Assembly: GCA_016297645.1 (NCBI GenBank)
Contig: JAEDGF010000019.1
Span: 1 to 32,820 of the forward strand
Direction of reading: 5' to 3'
Source: Clostridiaceae bacterium
GTDB taxonomy: Bacteria > Bacillota > Clostridia > Oscillospirales > Acutalibacteraceae
DNA: 32,820 nt
Shown here piece by piece: positions 5,640 through 13,547 of this stretch. Numbering within the stretch: the stretch's first letter is position 1; each line of letters opens with the position of its first letter. Under the pieces are notes generated by a model, which saw only the letters and a program-made list of their open reading frames with translations, was not told the origin of the DNA and did not search any database. Position numbers and translations under genes: made by a program.

Positions 5640-7660
5640 CAGTCCTTCACCCCGCGGGGATTGTTTTCAAAATCTTTTTGTATTGCTTCAAGCCGTGTTT
5701 TCATCTCGTCAGCTATCTCGGGGAAAACGGGCGTACGATTGTAGTTCTCGCCCTTGTCGTCGGTCAGGATATGGAGCCAGTTCTTGCGGTATTTATCGAA
5801 AAACGCCGAATTGTCGTTCTGTATATTCTTAAAATACTTGAAGGTGAGATAATCGTTTTCTTTCAAATAGTCGTACTTATAGTCTTTATACTCCGCGCGC
5901 GAGGTGACAACATCGGTGGGGACGGTGTACTGAATAGCCTTCACCTTGCGGCGCTTCATGTGAAGTATCGGCACCTCGGGAGAGTGGAGCAGCTCGTCAT
6001 TTTTTATGACATCCACCATGGAAACGCCGTCTATGACGCGGTCGCCGGGCATGGCGAGAGCCTTTCCGCCGTCGTCGGTTATGCCGCACATCTCGATAAG
6101 CGTCGGGAACAGGTCGACAAGCGTTGCCGACTGCGCGCGCGTTTCGCCCTTATTGAAAAGTCCGCCGTTTTTGTCCCAACGGAGCATAAACGGGACCTTC
6201 TGTCCGCCCTCGTAGGCAAGATATTTGCCGCCCCTCAGAGTGCCGGTGGAGCCTTCGAGCGCGGGGCCGTTGTCGCTCGTGAAAACAATTATCGTGTTTT
6301 CCAGCTCGCCCTCCGCTTCAAGCTGCCTGAAAAGCTCGCCGAGGTAGTAGTCGAATTCCGTTATGCAGTCGACATATGTACCCATTCCGCTCTTGCCCTT
6401 GAATTCATCGCCGACAAAAACGGGCGCGTGCGGCCACGGGGTGGTGTAGTACGCAAAAAACGGTTTATCTGTGTTTTCGGTCTGTTCTTTTATCCACGAG
6501 GAAATCTCCTCATGAATCCACTTTGTGGCATTCGACTGATCTTTAAGCTCGTCCGTGCCGTGCGCAACAGTATACTCTCCGCCGGCCTCACGGACATGGT
6601 AAAACGGCTTCATGTCGTTTACATGGTGGCTGCCGTAGAAGTAGTCGAAGCCCTGATTCGTCGGCAAATATTCGCCGTAGTCGCCGAGGTGCCATTTGCC
6701 GAAGCAGCCTGTGGAGTACCCGGCGGCTTTAAATACCTCCGCAAGGGTTATCTCGTCACCGAGCATACCATCCGTATTGTTGAGCATTTCAACACTGTTG
6801 AAAATACGCGTCTGCGCAAACGGCGAGAAGCAGTCGACCGTGGGGTAAATTACATTGTCGGCATACCCTCTGTACGGATATCTGCCCGTGAGCGCGGCAA
6901 AACGCGCCGGAGAACAGACGGAGTAGCTCGAATAGAAATCGGTGAAATTCAGTCCGTTTTCGCCTATCGAATCAATGTTCGGAGTGTCGTAAATCGCACC
7001 GTTTAAGGACACATCGCCGTAGCCGAGGTCGTCGGTGAGAATGACGAGAACATTGGGCTTTTCGGAGGAAGTTCTGTTGTCTATGTTTTTAAGATAGTCG
7101 TCGTGACTCTCCCAAAGGCGGTCGGTAACTGGCTTTGTGCGCATATTCATGGTGAGGACATAGAAAACGGACGCGCCCGTGAGAAAAACGCCTGCCAAAA
7201 TGCACGAAATATTTTTTGCGGCGGGCTTCTTGAAGGTCTTTTTTGCAATCAGAAACAGCGCCCACAGCGCGGCAGCCGAGGGTAAAACAAGGAGCGCATT
7301 TCCGGCAAGGCGTGTGAAAAAATTGCCGTCGCCCGCCATAAGCGGATGCTCCGCGCTCGACCAGCCGGCTTTACCGCTTATGAACGCGCCGAAGCCTGCG
7401 TCCGCTCCGCAGAATACATGGAAAAGGAATGTCCCGAGCTGCGCGGCGGCAGTGCCGATGACCTCCCAAAAATAAATCTTTTTCTTTATAACTACCGAGA
7501 GCAGCATGACAGCAGCCATGATACAGCCGTATCCGACCGACACGACCGCAACGATATTCTGCCGCGTGATAAGCTGCACGGCGCATATCACCGCGCCGAT
7601 AATAAACAGAGCAAAGGGAAATACCTTTATTTTTTTGTCGATTTCAACATTTTTTTTCAT
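5639..7660 (-). CDS. Membrane-anchored Cys-type sulfatase
   Basis: This 673-residue protein starts with five predicted membrane helices (about 13-32, 35-58, 62-85, 121-139, 150-171) and continues with a type I sulfatase domain (about 203-620) that would face outward. The sulfatase signature CSPAR (C249-R253, in YSVCSPARFAALTGRYPYR) provides the Cys converted to formylglycine. The metal-binding acidic pair is in LTDDLGYGD, and FTSDNGP supplies the later Asp-Asn. It hydrolyses sulfate esters, but the substrate (host glycan or other) cannot be read. I start at ATG 7660 because GGAGGG lies 6 bases upstream; a longer in-frame GTG start at 7675 would overlap that site. The anSME gene follows with a TGATG overlap. 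Confidence 0.92.
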   Translation of the reverse strand: MKKNVEIDKKIKVFPFALFIIGAVICAVQLITRQNIVAVVSVGYGCIMAAVMLLSVVIKKKIYFWEVIGTAAAQLGTFLFHVFCGADAGFGAFISGKAGWSSAEHPLMAGDGNFFTRLAGNALLVLPSAAALWALFLIAKKTFKKPAAKNISCILAGVFLTGASVFYVLTMNMRTKPVTDRLWESHDDYLKNIDNRTSSEKPNVLVILTDDLGYGDVSLNGAIYDTPNIDSIGENGLNFTDFYSSYSVCSPARFAALTGRYPYRGYADNVIYPTVDCFSPFAQTRIFNSVEMLNNTDGMLGDEITLAEVFKAAGYSTGCFGKWHLGDYGEYLPTNQGFDYFYGSHHVNDMKPFYHVREAGGEYTVAHGTDELKDQSNATKWIHEEISSWIKEQTENTDKPFFAYYTTPWPHAPVFVGDEFKGKSGMGTYVDCITEFDYYLGELFRQLEAEGELENTIIVFTSDNGPALEGSTGTLRGGKYLAYEGGQKVPFMLRWDKNGGLFNKGETRAQSATLVDLFPTLIEMCGITDDGGKALAMPGDRVIDGVSMVDVIKNDELLHSPEVPILHMKRRKVKAIQYTVPTDVVTSRAEYKDYKYDYLKENDYLTFKYFKNIQNDNSAFFDKYRKNWLHILTDDKGENYNRTPVFPEIADEMKTRLEAIQKDFENNPRGVKD

Positions 7661-7693
7661 GCCGACCCTCCGCACAAAGCTTTTTACATTTAG

Positions 7694-7722
7694 ATTTTAT
7701 CCTATATAACGCACAATGTCAA
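7694..7722 (-). promoter_or_regulatory. Promoter of the sulfatase-anSME operon
   Basis: TTGACA (7722-7717), a 17-base spacer and TAAAAT (7699-7694) on the minus strand. The leader before the sulfatase ATG is about 27 bases and holds the GGAGGG site. Confidence 0.8.
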
Positions 7723-7812
7723 TCAAATACTGTACACATAACGGACAACAATGAGTCGGACACCCCAAAACAGCCGTCTCGGCGCTGTCGGAATATGTAT
7801 AAATCTGCGGTC

Positions 7813-7950
7813 AAGCCCCTACATATTGTATGATACCATCATTTCAACCAAAATCGCGCACATAATATTGTGAGATATTCCAAAAATCTTTTTATTTGCC
7901 GCAGTGGGTTGAAATGGCGTTCGCGGTGTGGTATCATATGTGTCAATCGG
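7813..7950. repeat. Imperfect palindromic element upstream of nrdD
   Basis: ATGATACCA (7830-7838) and ATTTCAACC (7841-7849) recur inverted as GGTTGAAAT (7907-7915) and TGGTATCAT (7929-7937), with arms interrupted by 2 and 13 bases. The left end CCCCTACATATTGT matches the right end of the MITE-like element at 13074-13334. This suggests a small mobile or dispersed intergenic element. Apart from this, 7723-8050 shows no gene. Confidence 0.5.
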
Positions 7951-8051
7951 TCAAATCAACAGAAGCGTCGGTCACCGTTCAGGTGTATTTTTTTCGCTCA
8001 AATTACGAAAAATCGGCAATTACTGCCTTGCGCCTTCGGCTGCCGTCAGCC

Positions 8052-8080
8052 TTAAAGACCGCCGCTTCGTTTATTATTAT
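8052..8080 (+). promoter_or_regulatory. Possible nrdD promoter
   Basis: TTAAAG (8052-8057), a 17-base spacer and TATTAT (8075-8080). The -35 box is poor, so activation or another promoter further upstream is possible. A small GGGGA/TCCCC hairpin (8103-8115) lies just before the GGGAGG ribosome binding site (8119-8124). Confidence 0.45.
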
Positions 8081-8130
8081 AGTGAAAACAAAAAATGATT
8101 TCGGGGATTTTCCCCAAAGGGAGGTAACAA

Positions 8131-10518
8131 ATGTCTTATCAGGTCAGAAAAAGAGATGGCAAAATTGCGGATTTCGACATTGCCAAAATTGCACACGCCA
8201 TAAAGCTGGCGTTCGAAGCGCAGAACAAACAGTATCACGACGGCGTTATTGATTTTTTGGCACTCAAAGTAACGGCGGATTTCGAGCCGAAGATCAAGGA
8301 CGGGCTTATCAATGTTGAGGACATTCAGGACTCCGTTGAATCAGTTCTCGTTCAGGCAGGCTACGCGGATATCGCCAAGGCGTACATTCTTTACAGAAAG
8401 CAGCGCGAAAAAATGCGCATGATGCGCTCCACCATTCTCGACTACAAGGAGCTTGTCGACAACTATGTCAAGGTCACCGACTGGCGCGTAAAGGAGAATT
8501 CGACCGTAACATATTCTGTCGGCGGTCTTATCCTTTCGAACTCCGGCGCTATCACGGCAAACTACTGGCTCAGCGAAATTTACGACGAGGAAATAGCTAA
8601 CGCGCACAAAAACGCGGATCTTCACATCCACGATCTTTCCATGCTCACGGGCTACTGCGCAGGCTGGTCGCTCCGTCAGCTTATTGAAGAAGGACTCGGC
8701 GGCGTTCCCGGAAAAATAACCTCTTCTCCGGCAAAGCACCTCGCGACCCTCTGCAACCAAATGGTCAACTTCCTCGGCATAATGCAGAACGAATGGGCAG
8801 GCGCGCAGGCGTTTTCGTCCTTCGATACATATCTCGCCCCGTTCGTAAAGGTGGACAACCTCTCGTACGGCGAAGTTAAAAAGTGCATCGAGTCGTTCAT
8901 TTTCGGTGTCAATACCCCCTCGCGCTGGGGTACGCAGGCTCCGTTCTCGAATATCACTCTCGACTGGACAGTTCCGGCAGACCTCGCTGTCAAGCCCGCA
9001 ATTGTCGGCGGCAAGCCCATGGACTTCACCTACGGCGACTGCAAAAAAGAGATGGACATGGTCAACAAGGCGTTCATCGAAACCATGATAGAGGGCGACG
9101 CGAACGGCAGAGGCTTCCAGTATCCCATCCCCACCTACTCGATAACCTCCGACTTCGATTGGAGCGAAACCGAAAACAACCGTCTGCTGTTCGAAATGAC
9201 CGCAAAATACGGCACTCCCTACTTCTCGAACTATGTAAACTCCGACATGGAGCCGAGCGATGTAAGAAGTATGTGCTGCCGTCTGCGTCTTGACCTCAGA
9301 GAGCTGCGCAAAAAGTCCGGCGGCTTCTTCGGAAGCGGCGAAAGCACCGGCTCCGTCGGCGTTGTCACCATAAATATGCCCCGTATAGCATACCTCTCAC
9401 AGGATGAGGACGAGTTCTTCAAGCGTCTTGACAAGATGATGGACATCTCGGCGCGCTCGCTCAAAATCAAGCGTACCGTTATAACGAAGCTCCTCGAAGA
9501 GGGACTTTACCCCTACACAAAGAGATATCTCGGCACCTTCAACAACCATTTCTCGACTATCGGTCTTATCGGTATGAACGAGGTCGGTCTGAATGCGAAA
9601 TGGCTGAGAAAGGACATGACCCACAGGGAAACTCAGGAGTTCACCAAAAAGGTTCTCAACCATATGCGCGAACGCCTGTCCGATTATCAGGAGGAGTACG
9701 GCGACCTCTATAACCTCGAAGCCACTCCGGCAGAGTCCACAACATACCGTCTTGCGAAGCACGACAAGGCGAGATATCCCGATATCATCACTGCCGCCGG
9801 CGACTGCGGAACGCCATACTATACGAACTCCTCGCACCTCCCCGTCGGCTACACCGAAGATATTTTCACCGCGCTTGACATTCAGGACGAATTGCAGACG
9901 CTCTACACCTCCGGAACGGTTTTCCACGCGTTCCTCGGCGAGAAGCTCCCCGACTGGCGGTCGGCTGCAACGCTTGTCCGTAAGATAGCGGAAAATTACA
10001 AGCTCCCCTACTACACGATCTCCCCCACCTATTCCGTCTGCCGTACCCACGGCTACCTCCCCGGCGAGCAGTACACCTGCCCCAAATGCGGACAGACCAC
10101 CGAGGTCTATTCGAGAATCACGGGCTACTACCGCCCCGTTCAGAACTGGAACGACGGCAAAGCACAGGAATTCCGCGACAGAAAGGTCTACGACCTCGGC
10201 AACAGCCATCTGACGCACTCCGGACCTGCCTGCTGCGGCGCAGAGCCTCCTGCATTCACGGACGAAGTTCCCGCTTGCGAACCCGAAGGAACGGTAATCC
10301 TCTTTGCGACCGAAACCTGCCCCAACTGCAAGCTTGCAGCGGCTTGGCTCGAAAAAGAGGGAATCGGCTACGAAAAGCTGTTCGTGTCGGAGCATAAGGA
10401 CGAAGCCGTCAGACTCGGACTCAAACAGGCACCCACACTCGTTGTCACCAAAAACGGCGAAAGCGAACTCTATGCCGGTATCGCAAACATCAGAAAGTAT
10501 ATCGATTCCGTAAAATAA
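8131..10518 (+). CDS. nrdD: Anaerobic (class III) ribonucleotide reductase fused to a glutaredoxin-like domain
   Basis: This 795-residue enzyme reduces ribonucleoside triphosphates to deoxy forms without oxygen. Residues about 1-95 are an ATP-cone regulatory domain (KRDGKIADFDIAKI opening). The catalytic ten-stranded barrel follows, with MCCRLRLD (381-388) and GSVGVVTINMPRI (407-419). The C-terminal Zn site uses C637, C650 and C653 and probably one more ligand, and the glycyl radical residue is Gly665 in RITGYYRP. After a Cys-containing linker (C701, C702, C716), residues about 720-795 form a thioredoxin-fold domain with a CPNC motif (C730/C733) and the cis-Pro motif APTLVV. That domain resembles NrdH/glutaredoxin and may reduce the active site directly. 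GGGAGG lies 6 bases before ATG. A terminator follows. No nrdG lies next to it; the radical SAM gene at 254-943 is a candidate activase. Confidence 0.96.
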   Translation: MSYQVRKRDGKIADFDIAKIAHAIKLAFEAQNKQYHDGVIDFLALKVTADFEPKIKDGLINVEDIQDSVESVLVQAGYADIAKAYILYRKQREKMRMMRSTILDYKELVDNYVKVTDWRVKENSTVTYSVGGLILSNSGAITANYWLSEIYDEEIANAHKNADLHIHDLSMLTGYCAGWSLRQLIEEGLGGVPGKITSSPAKHLATLCNQMVNFLGIMQNEWAGAQAFSSFDTYLAPFVKVDNLSYGEVKKCIESFIFGVNTPSRWGTQAPFSNITLDWTVPADLAVKPAIVGGKPMDFTYGDCKKEMDMVNKAFIETMIEGDANGRGFQYPIPTYSITSDFDWSETENNRLLFEMTAKYGTPYFSNYVNSDMEPSDVRSMCCRLRLDLRELRKKSGGFFGSGESTGSVGVVTINMPRIAYLSQDEDEFFKRLDKMMDISARSLKIKRTVITKLLEEGLYPYTKRYLGTFNNHFSTIGLIGMNEVGLNAKWLRKDMTHRETQEFTKKVLNHMRERLSDYQEEYGDLYNLEATPAESTTYRLAKHDKARYPDIITAAGDCGTPYYTNSSHLPVGYTEDIFTALDIQDELQTLYTSGTVFHAFLGEKLPDWRSAATLVRKIAENYKLPYYTISPTYSVCRTHGYLPGEQYTCPKCGQTTEVYSRITGYYRPVQNWNDGKAQEFRDRKVYDLGNSHLTHSGPACCGAEPPAFTDEVPACEPEGTVILFATETCPNCKLAAAWLEKEGIGYEKLFVSEHKDEAVRLGLKQAPTLVVTKNGESELYAGIANIRKYIDSVK

Positions 10519-10567
10519 AAATCGACGGATAAACACGGATTCCCCGTATCTGTCCGACAATAAGCAA

Positions 10568-10606
10568 AAAGATGTTGTAAGAACCCCTCTTGCAGCATCT
10601 TTTTTT
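10568..10606 (+). terminator. nrdD terminator
   Basis: AAAGATGTTGTAAG (10568-10581) pairs over 14 positions (two G-U) with CTTGCAGCATCTTT (10589-10602) and runs into seven T. It lies 50 bp past the nrdD stop. Part of its sequence plus the following TACGGTATCAGGCTGTC recurs inverted at the right edge of the window (32781-32820). Confidence 0.9.
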
Positions 10607-10654
10607 ACGGTATCAGGCTGTCAGAATTTTTATAAAAACAGTACGACACCATAC

Positions 10655-10762
10655 AATAATGAAATTCTAAACAAAATACAACCATTTATAGCCCGCGAGG
10701 GTGCTTCTTGCGGCAGCTGAACCACCCCGAGAACGACCGTTACAAATCGCAATGATTGGAAT
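10655..10762. repeat. Dispersed intergenic repeat, copy 1
   Basis: Two modules. Module B (10655-10689, AATAATGAAATTCTAAAC...) recurs at 32692-32726 and partly at 13058-13073. Module C (10694-10762, CGCGAGGGTGCTTCT...AAATCGCAATGATTG) recurs at 13100-13166 with only scattered substitutions. No reading frame is conserved. It fits a non-coding dispersed element; 10607-10928 otherwise holds only the hairpin at 10850-10888. Confidence 0.7.
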
Positions 10763-10849
10763 AACAATACCGCAACAAAAAAACGACTTTTAACTGATTG
10801 AAACAAAAAAAGTTCGCTATTACATCCGAAAAAAAGTCCCGACAACGAA

Positions 10850-10888
10850 GCGACCGTGCGGTCCTCATGTGCCGCACAGTCGCTTTTT
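10850..10888. terminator. Hairpin terminator past the CxxC-repeat gene
   Basis: GCGACCGTGCGG (10850-10861) and CCGCACAGTCGC (10872-10883) pair with a single C-A mismatch around a 10-base loop. Five T follow on the plus strand. The last leftward codon is 41 bp away, so on the minus strand it may end that transcript, although the T-rich tract there (10828-10835) is displaced. A near twin lies at 15038-15077. Confidence 0.55.
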
Positions 10889-10928
10889 GTTCGTCATATT
10901 GTGTTTGCTTTTATCGAATATCCGTTTG

Positions 10929-12791
10929 TTATACTTCTGTTATGCCGATGTAGTTTGCAAATTCAAGAAGTCCGCTCAGACCCGAGAGGGTCTTGCTGTT
11001 TTTACCGGTCGCGGTGCGCATGAACTCGGGGATATCGGCGGTGATCATCGTGAAGTAGGTAGCGACGATAACGAGGGGAGCGCCGTTTCTGTCTTTCTTT
11101 ACGGGATCGCACTTCTCAATGAGAAGGAGCTTTCTGCCGTCCATGAATACACGGAGAATCGCATCTCTCGATGTGAATGTGAATCTTGTGCAGACCTTGC
11201 CCTGATATACCACAAGCGACATATTTTCTTCGGTGAGCTTAACATTGTCGAGCTTGGTGTTGAAATAGGGATCCTTGGGCGAGGGGAAGTCGATCTCGTC
11301 AATGGACGAATCGCCTCCGTCGGGAAGTGCCGACATGATGGATTTAAGGTTGCTTATATCAAAGTAGTAGTTCGTTCCTTCGTAGAAGGTATGGAAATAC
11401 TTTCTCACAACCTCTTTACCGAGAAGGTTCTTGTCAACATAAGCGAGGTAGTCTATTTCGTTGCCGTCGAAGGGCATCGGCATATAGATGGATTTACCGG
11501 GGTTGGCCGCAAAAAAGATATCGGATGTTTCATAACTCGGGTTACCTTTTGAATAGTATCCGTTGAGCGTCTTTGCATAGCCTTCGTAGTAGTATTTGCC
11601 GGAAGCGAAAATATTGAACTCGTTTTTATAGAAGTCAAATTCCGCAGGTTTAAGCTCCTGACCGCAAACATCGCACTTAACGGTTTCGTTTTCTTTAAGA
11701 ACACGGTCGGGGATATCATGCCCCGTTGTCGGAATAACATAGTCTTTTGTCGCTTTGTTGCAAAGAATACAGGTTATCGCTTTTATACCGGTTTCGGTAC
11801 AGTTGGCTTCTTTTGTTATTTTAACATTGGTATAATTGCCCTGTGCATCCGTCTGTTCAACAAATTTGTGGGGGAGTTTTTTAATAGTTTTCTGCTTTTT
11901 GCCATGACATACAGAGCAGTCTTGATAATACATGGTTGCCTTTTCACAGTTGGGTTCACCGTCTATCCAAACTTTTTCACCTAATGTACAGGCTTCTTCT
12001 TTACCTGTTGTAACTCCGCAATTTAAACAAGTCTTAATGTGAACACCATTTGACCATTCTGTACTCTGCATAACAGGTTTATAAACAAAGTCATGCTGAG
12101 TCGTTGTTTTGATTACTTTCTGTTCTATAAACACTTTCCCACAGCTTGAACAATGCTTTCCTTCCGTTTTTCCGTCTTTCCCACAGCCCGGCTCAACGGC
12201 AGGATCAGTCACGATCATGTGTCCTTTTGGCGGTTCTACATCTATCAACCTTACAAAGCCACAAACCGAACACACTTCGTATGCCGAAAAGCCACTTTCT
12301 TCACAAGTTGCGGCCTGCCCAACATCACATTTTATCATAGAATGAGTTGAACTTTCATCCGGATTTTGAACACGAATATTACATATCGCACATCTGTATA
12401 CAGAGATATCTTCTCCCGTGCATGGTGAAGTTGTGACATCGACTTTTACAAATTTGTGAACAGGTTCTTTTTCAATCTTAAACTTAAAAAGCTGCACTAC
12501 TTTACAAAAAACGCATTTTATTCGTTCAAAAATATCTTGCGAATGATTATGGGCATGGCAACAACCACAAAATTTATCGTTACGCGAAACGATAACTCCG
12601 TCCTTTATAGTCGGATTTTTTATTTCGTCCTCTTGTACTCCCGAATTTACTAAATTAAATGAAACAACCGAATCGTCGTAATCAGGGCTTACTTCCGCTG
12701 TTGCAATCACACACTCGTTTTTCATCAAAACCAAAGCTAATACAAGAACCACAACGGTAATAAACAAGGCAACAACTGTGTTTTTCTTCAT
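10929..12791 (-). CDS. Membrane-anchored CxxC-repeat surface protein
   Basis: This 620-residue protein has one N-terminal hydrophobic segment (about 7-23) without a lipobox, acting as signal or anchor. Residues about 70-376 contain nine CxxC knuckles (near 75, 93, 134, 174, 214, 255, 292, 341, 373), most in repeats of the type ...ATC-E-G-...-Y-x-CSVCG-...-GH. Such repeats are widespread in extracellular proteins of gut Clostridia and are probably small zinc-ribbon-like modules; their function is unknown. Residues about 385-620 form a separate globular region I do not recognise (FASGKYYYEGYAKTLNG, then a YQGKVCTRFTF strand pattern). The repeat-coding part is clearly more AT-rich than the C-terminal part, hinting at recombination. 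A strong promoter with an operator-like motif shared with the XRE gene lies upstream. Confidence 0.8.
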   Translation of the reverse strand: MKKNTVVALFITVVVLVLALVLMKNECVIATAEVSPDYDDSVVSFNLVNSGVQEDEIKNPTIKDGVIVSRNDKFCGCCHAHNHSQDIFERIKCVFCKVVQLFKFKIEKEPVHKFVKVDVTTSPCTGEDISVYRCAICNIRVQNPDESSTHSMIKCDVGQAATCEESGFSAYEVCSVCGFVRLIDVEPPKGHMIVTDPAVEPGCGKDGKTEGKHCSSCGKVFIEQKVIKTTTQHDFVYKPVMQSTEWSNGVHIKTCLNCGVTTGKEEACTLGEKVWIDGEPNCEKATMYYQDCSVCHGKKQKTIKKLPHKFVEQTDAQGNYTNVKITKEANCTETGIKAITCILCNKATKDYVIPTTGHDIPDRVLKENETVKCDVCGQELKPAEFDFYKNEFNIFASGKYYYEGYAKTLNGYYSKGNPSYETSDIFFAANPGKSIYMPMPFDGNEIDYLAYVDKNLLGKEVVRKYFHTFYEGTNYYFDISNLKSIMSALPDGGDSSIDEIDFPSPKDPYFNTKLDNVKLTEENMSLVVYQGKVCTRFTFTSRDAILRVFMDGRKLLLIEKCDPVKKDRNGAPLVIVATYFTMITADIPEFMRTATGKNSKTLSGLSGLLEFANYIGITEV

Positions 12792-12849
12792 AGATTATCA
12801 TCCTTTCCACTTATTTATTTTTTAGCAAAATAGAAATCTTACGATACAA

Positions 12850-12878
12850 AATATAGCACATTCCTTTATATTTGTCAA
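12850..12878 (-). promoter_or_regulatory. Promoter of the CxxC-repeat gene
   Basis: TTGACA (12878-12873), 17 bases, TATATT (12855-12850) with TGC before the -10. It resembles the promoter at 14454-14482 in both boxes, in the TGCTATATTT core and in the motif upstream of the -35. RNA should start near 12843. Confidence 0.85.
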
Positions 12879-12890
12879 GCAGACAGAAAA

Positions 12891-12907
12891 TTACAATTCT
12901 CATATAC
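12891..12907. promoter_or_regulatory. Operator-like motif, copy 1
   Basis: TTACAATTCTCATATAC matches GTATAATTCTTATATAC at 14495-14511 in 14 of 17 positions. In both places exactly 12 bases separate it from the -35 box of a leftward promoter. It is a candidate binding site for the XRE regulator encoded at 14532. Confidence 0.55.
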
Positions 12908-13073
12908 CATTTTTTAGAAATTGCGCTCTCCGTTTTTAATTTGTTCTTTTTTTGCAAAAAGCGATACTTTGACACGCAAGCAACCACTTCTCGGTGCTGG
13001 TTTATCAAAATAACCAAAATCAGACTAAACTGCAATCTTACAGCGACGAATCACAATGCATAATGTAACTATT

Positions 13074-13334
13074 TGTAGGGGCGGTGCCCCCGCGCCGACC
13101 GCGAGGGTGCTTCTCGCGGCAGCCGAACCGCCCCGAACGACCATTGTAAATCGCAATGATTGAAATGGAACTTTTAAATTAAAAATTGCTTTCGCATTGG
13201 CAAAAAAGAAATCACTTTTTTGTCGATTTTGTTTTTATATGCTGTCGCGTTGCTGTTAATTGTATCGGTCGACCGATGTCATCAATTACGCACACGCCGT
13301 CCCTCGCGGGCGGCGCAGGGGCACCGCCCCTACA
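13074..13334. mobile_element. MITE-like element with 34-bp terminal inverted repeats
   Basis: TGTAGGGGCGGTGCCCC (13074-13090) is repeated exactly inverted at 13318-13334, and the match continues inward to 34 bp with two mismatches (13074-13107 versus 13301-13334). TATT flanks both ends (13070-13073 and 13335-13338), a possible 4-bp target duplication. The 261-bp unit encodes no plausible protein. Its left interior (13100-13166) is shared with the repeat at 10694-10762. It looks like a non-autonomous transposable element. The rest of 12908-13411 shows no gene. Confidence 0.75.
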
Positions 13335-13411
13335 TATTGTCACTTTATACTTTATAAAAATGCATACTGATTAGTAATTTCAGGGCAGTTTCATATTGAA
13401 GTTACCCCCCA

Positions 13412-13459
13412 AACAACAAAACAGCCGGACGGTTCAAATGAACTGCCCGGTTTTGTTTT
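13412..13459. terminator. Bidirectional terminator-like hairpin
   Basis: CCGGACGGTTC (13425-13435) pairs with GAACTGCCCGG (13440-13450) around AAAT, with one mismatch. T-rich sequence follows on both strands (TTTTGTTTT on plus, GTTTTGTTGTTT on minus). It lies about 100 bp past the leftward gene at 13548-14075 and probably ends it. Confidence 0.65.
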
Positions 13460-13462
13460 ATC

Positions 13463-13516
13463 ACGGTTCGCCGAGAGTCCGCATTACCGTGCGCCGACTC
13501 TGTTTAAGCGAACCGT
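13463..13516. repeat. Nested inverted repeat
   Basis: ACGGTTCGC (13463-13471) pairs with GCGAACCGT (13508-13516), and inside it GAGTC (13475-13479) pairs with GACTC (13496-13500). It lies in the 3' trailer of the leftward membrane-protein gene, between its stop and the terminator. Confidence 0.55.
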
Positions 13517-13547
13517 TCCGTCCGAAAAAAAATGATTTGATATTTTT

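Noticed and set aside
5678..7006. 442-codon plus-strand frame
   Set aside because: It is antisense to the sulfatase gene, has no recognisable domain and no ribosome binding site, and is a by-product of GC-rich codon bias.
7858..7873. NrdR-box-like sequence GCACATAATATTGTGA upstream of nrdD
   Set aside because: It resembles the consensus at the ends but not in the centre, lacks a well-spaced second box, lies about 200 bp from the likely promoter and falls inside a palindromic repeat element.
7870..8055. 61-codon frame upstream of nrdD as a possible leader peptide
   Set aside because: No ribosome binding site, no biased run of regulatory codons and no terminator between it and nrdD.
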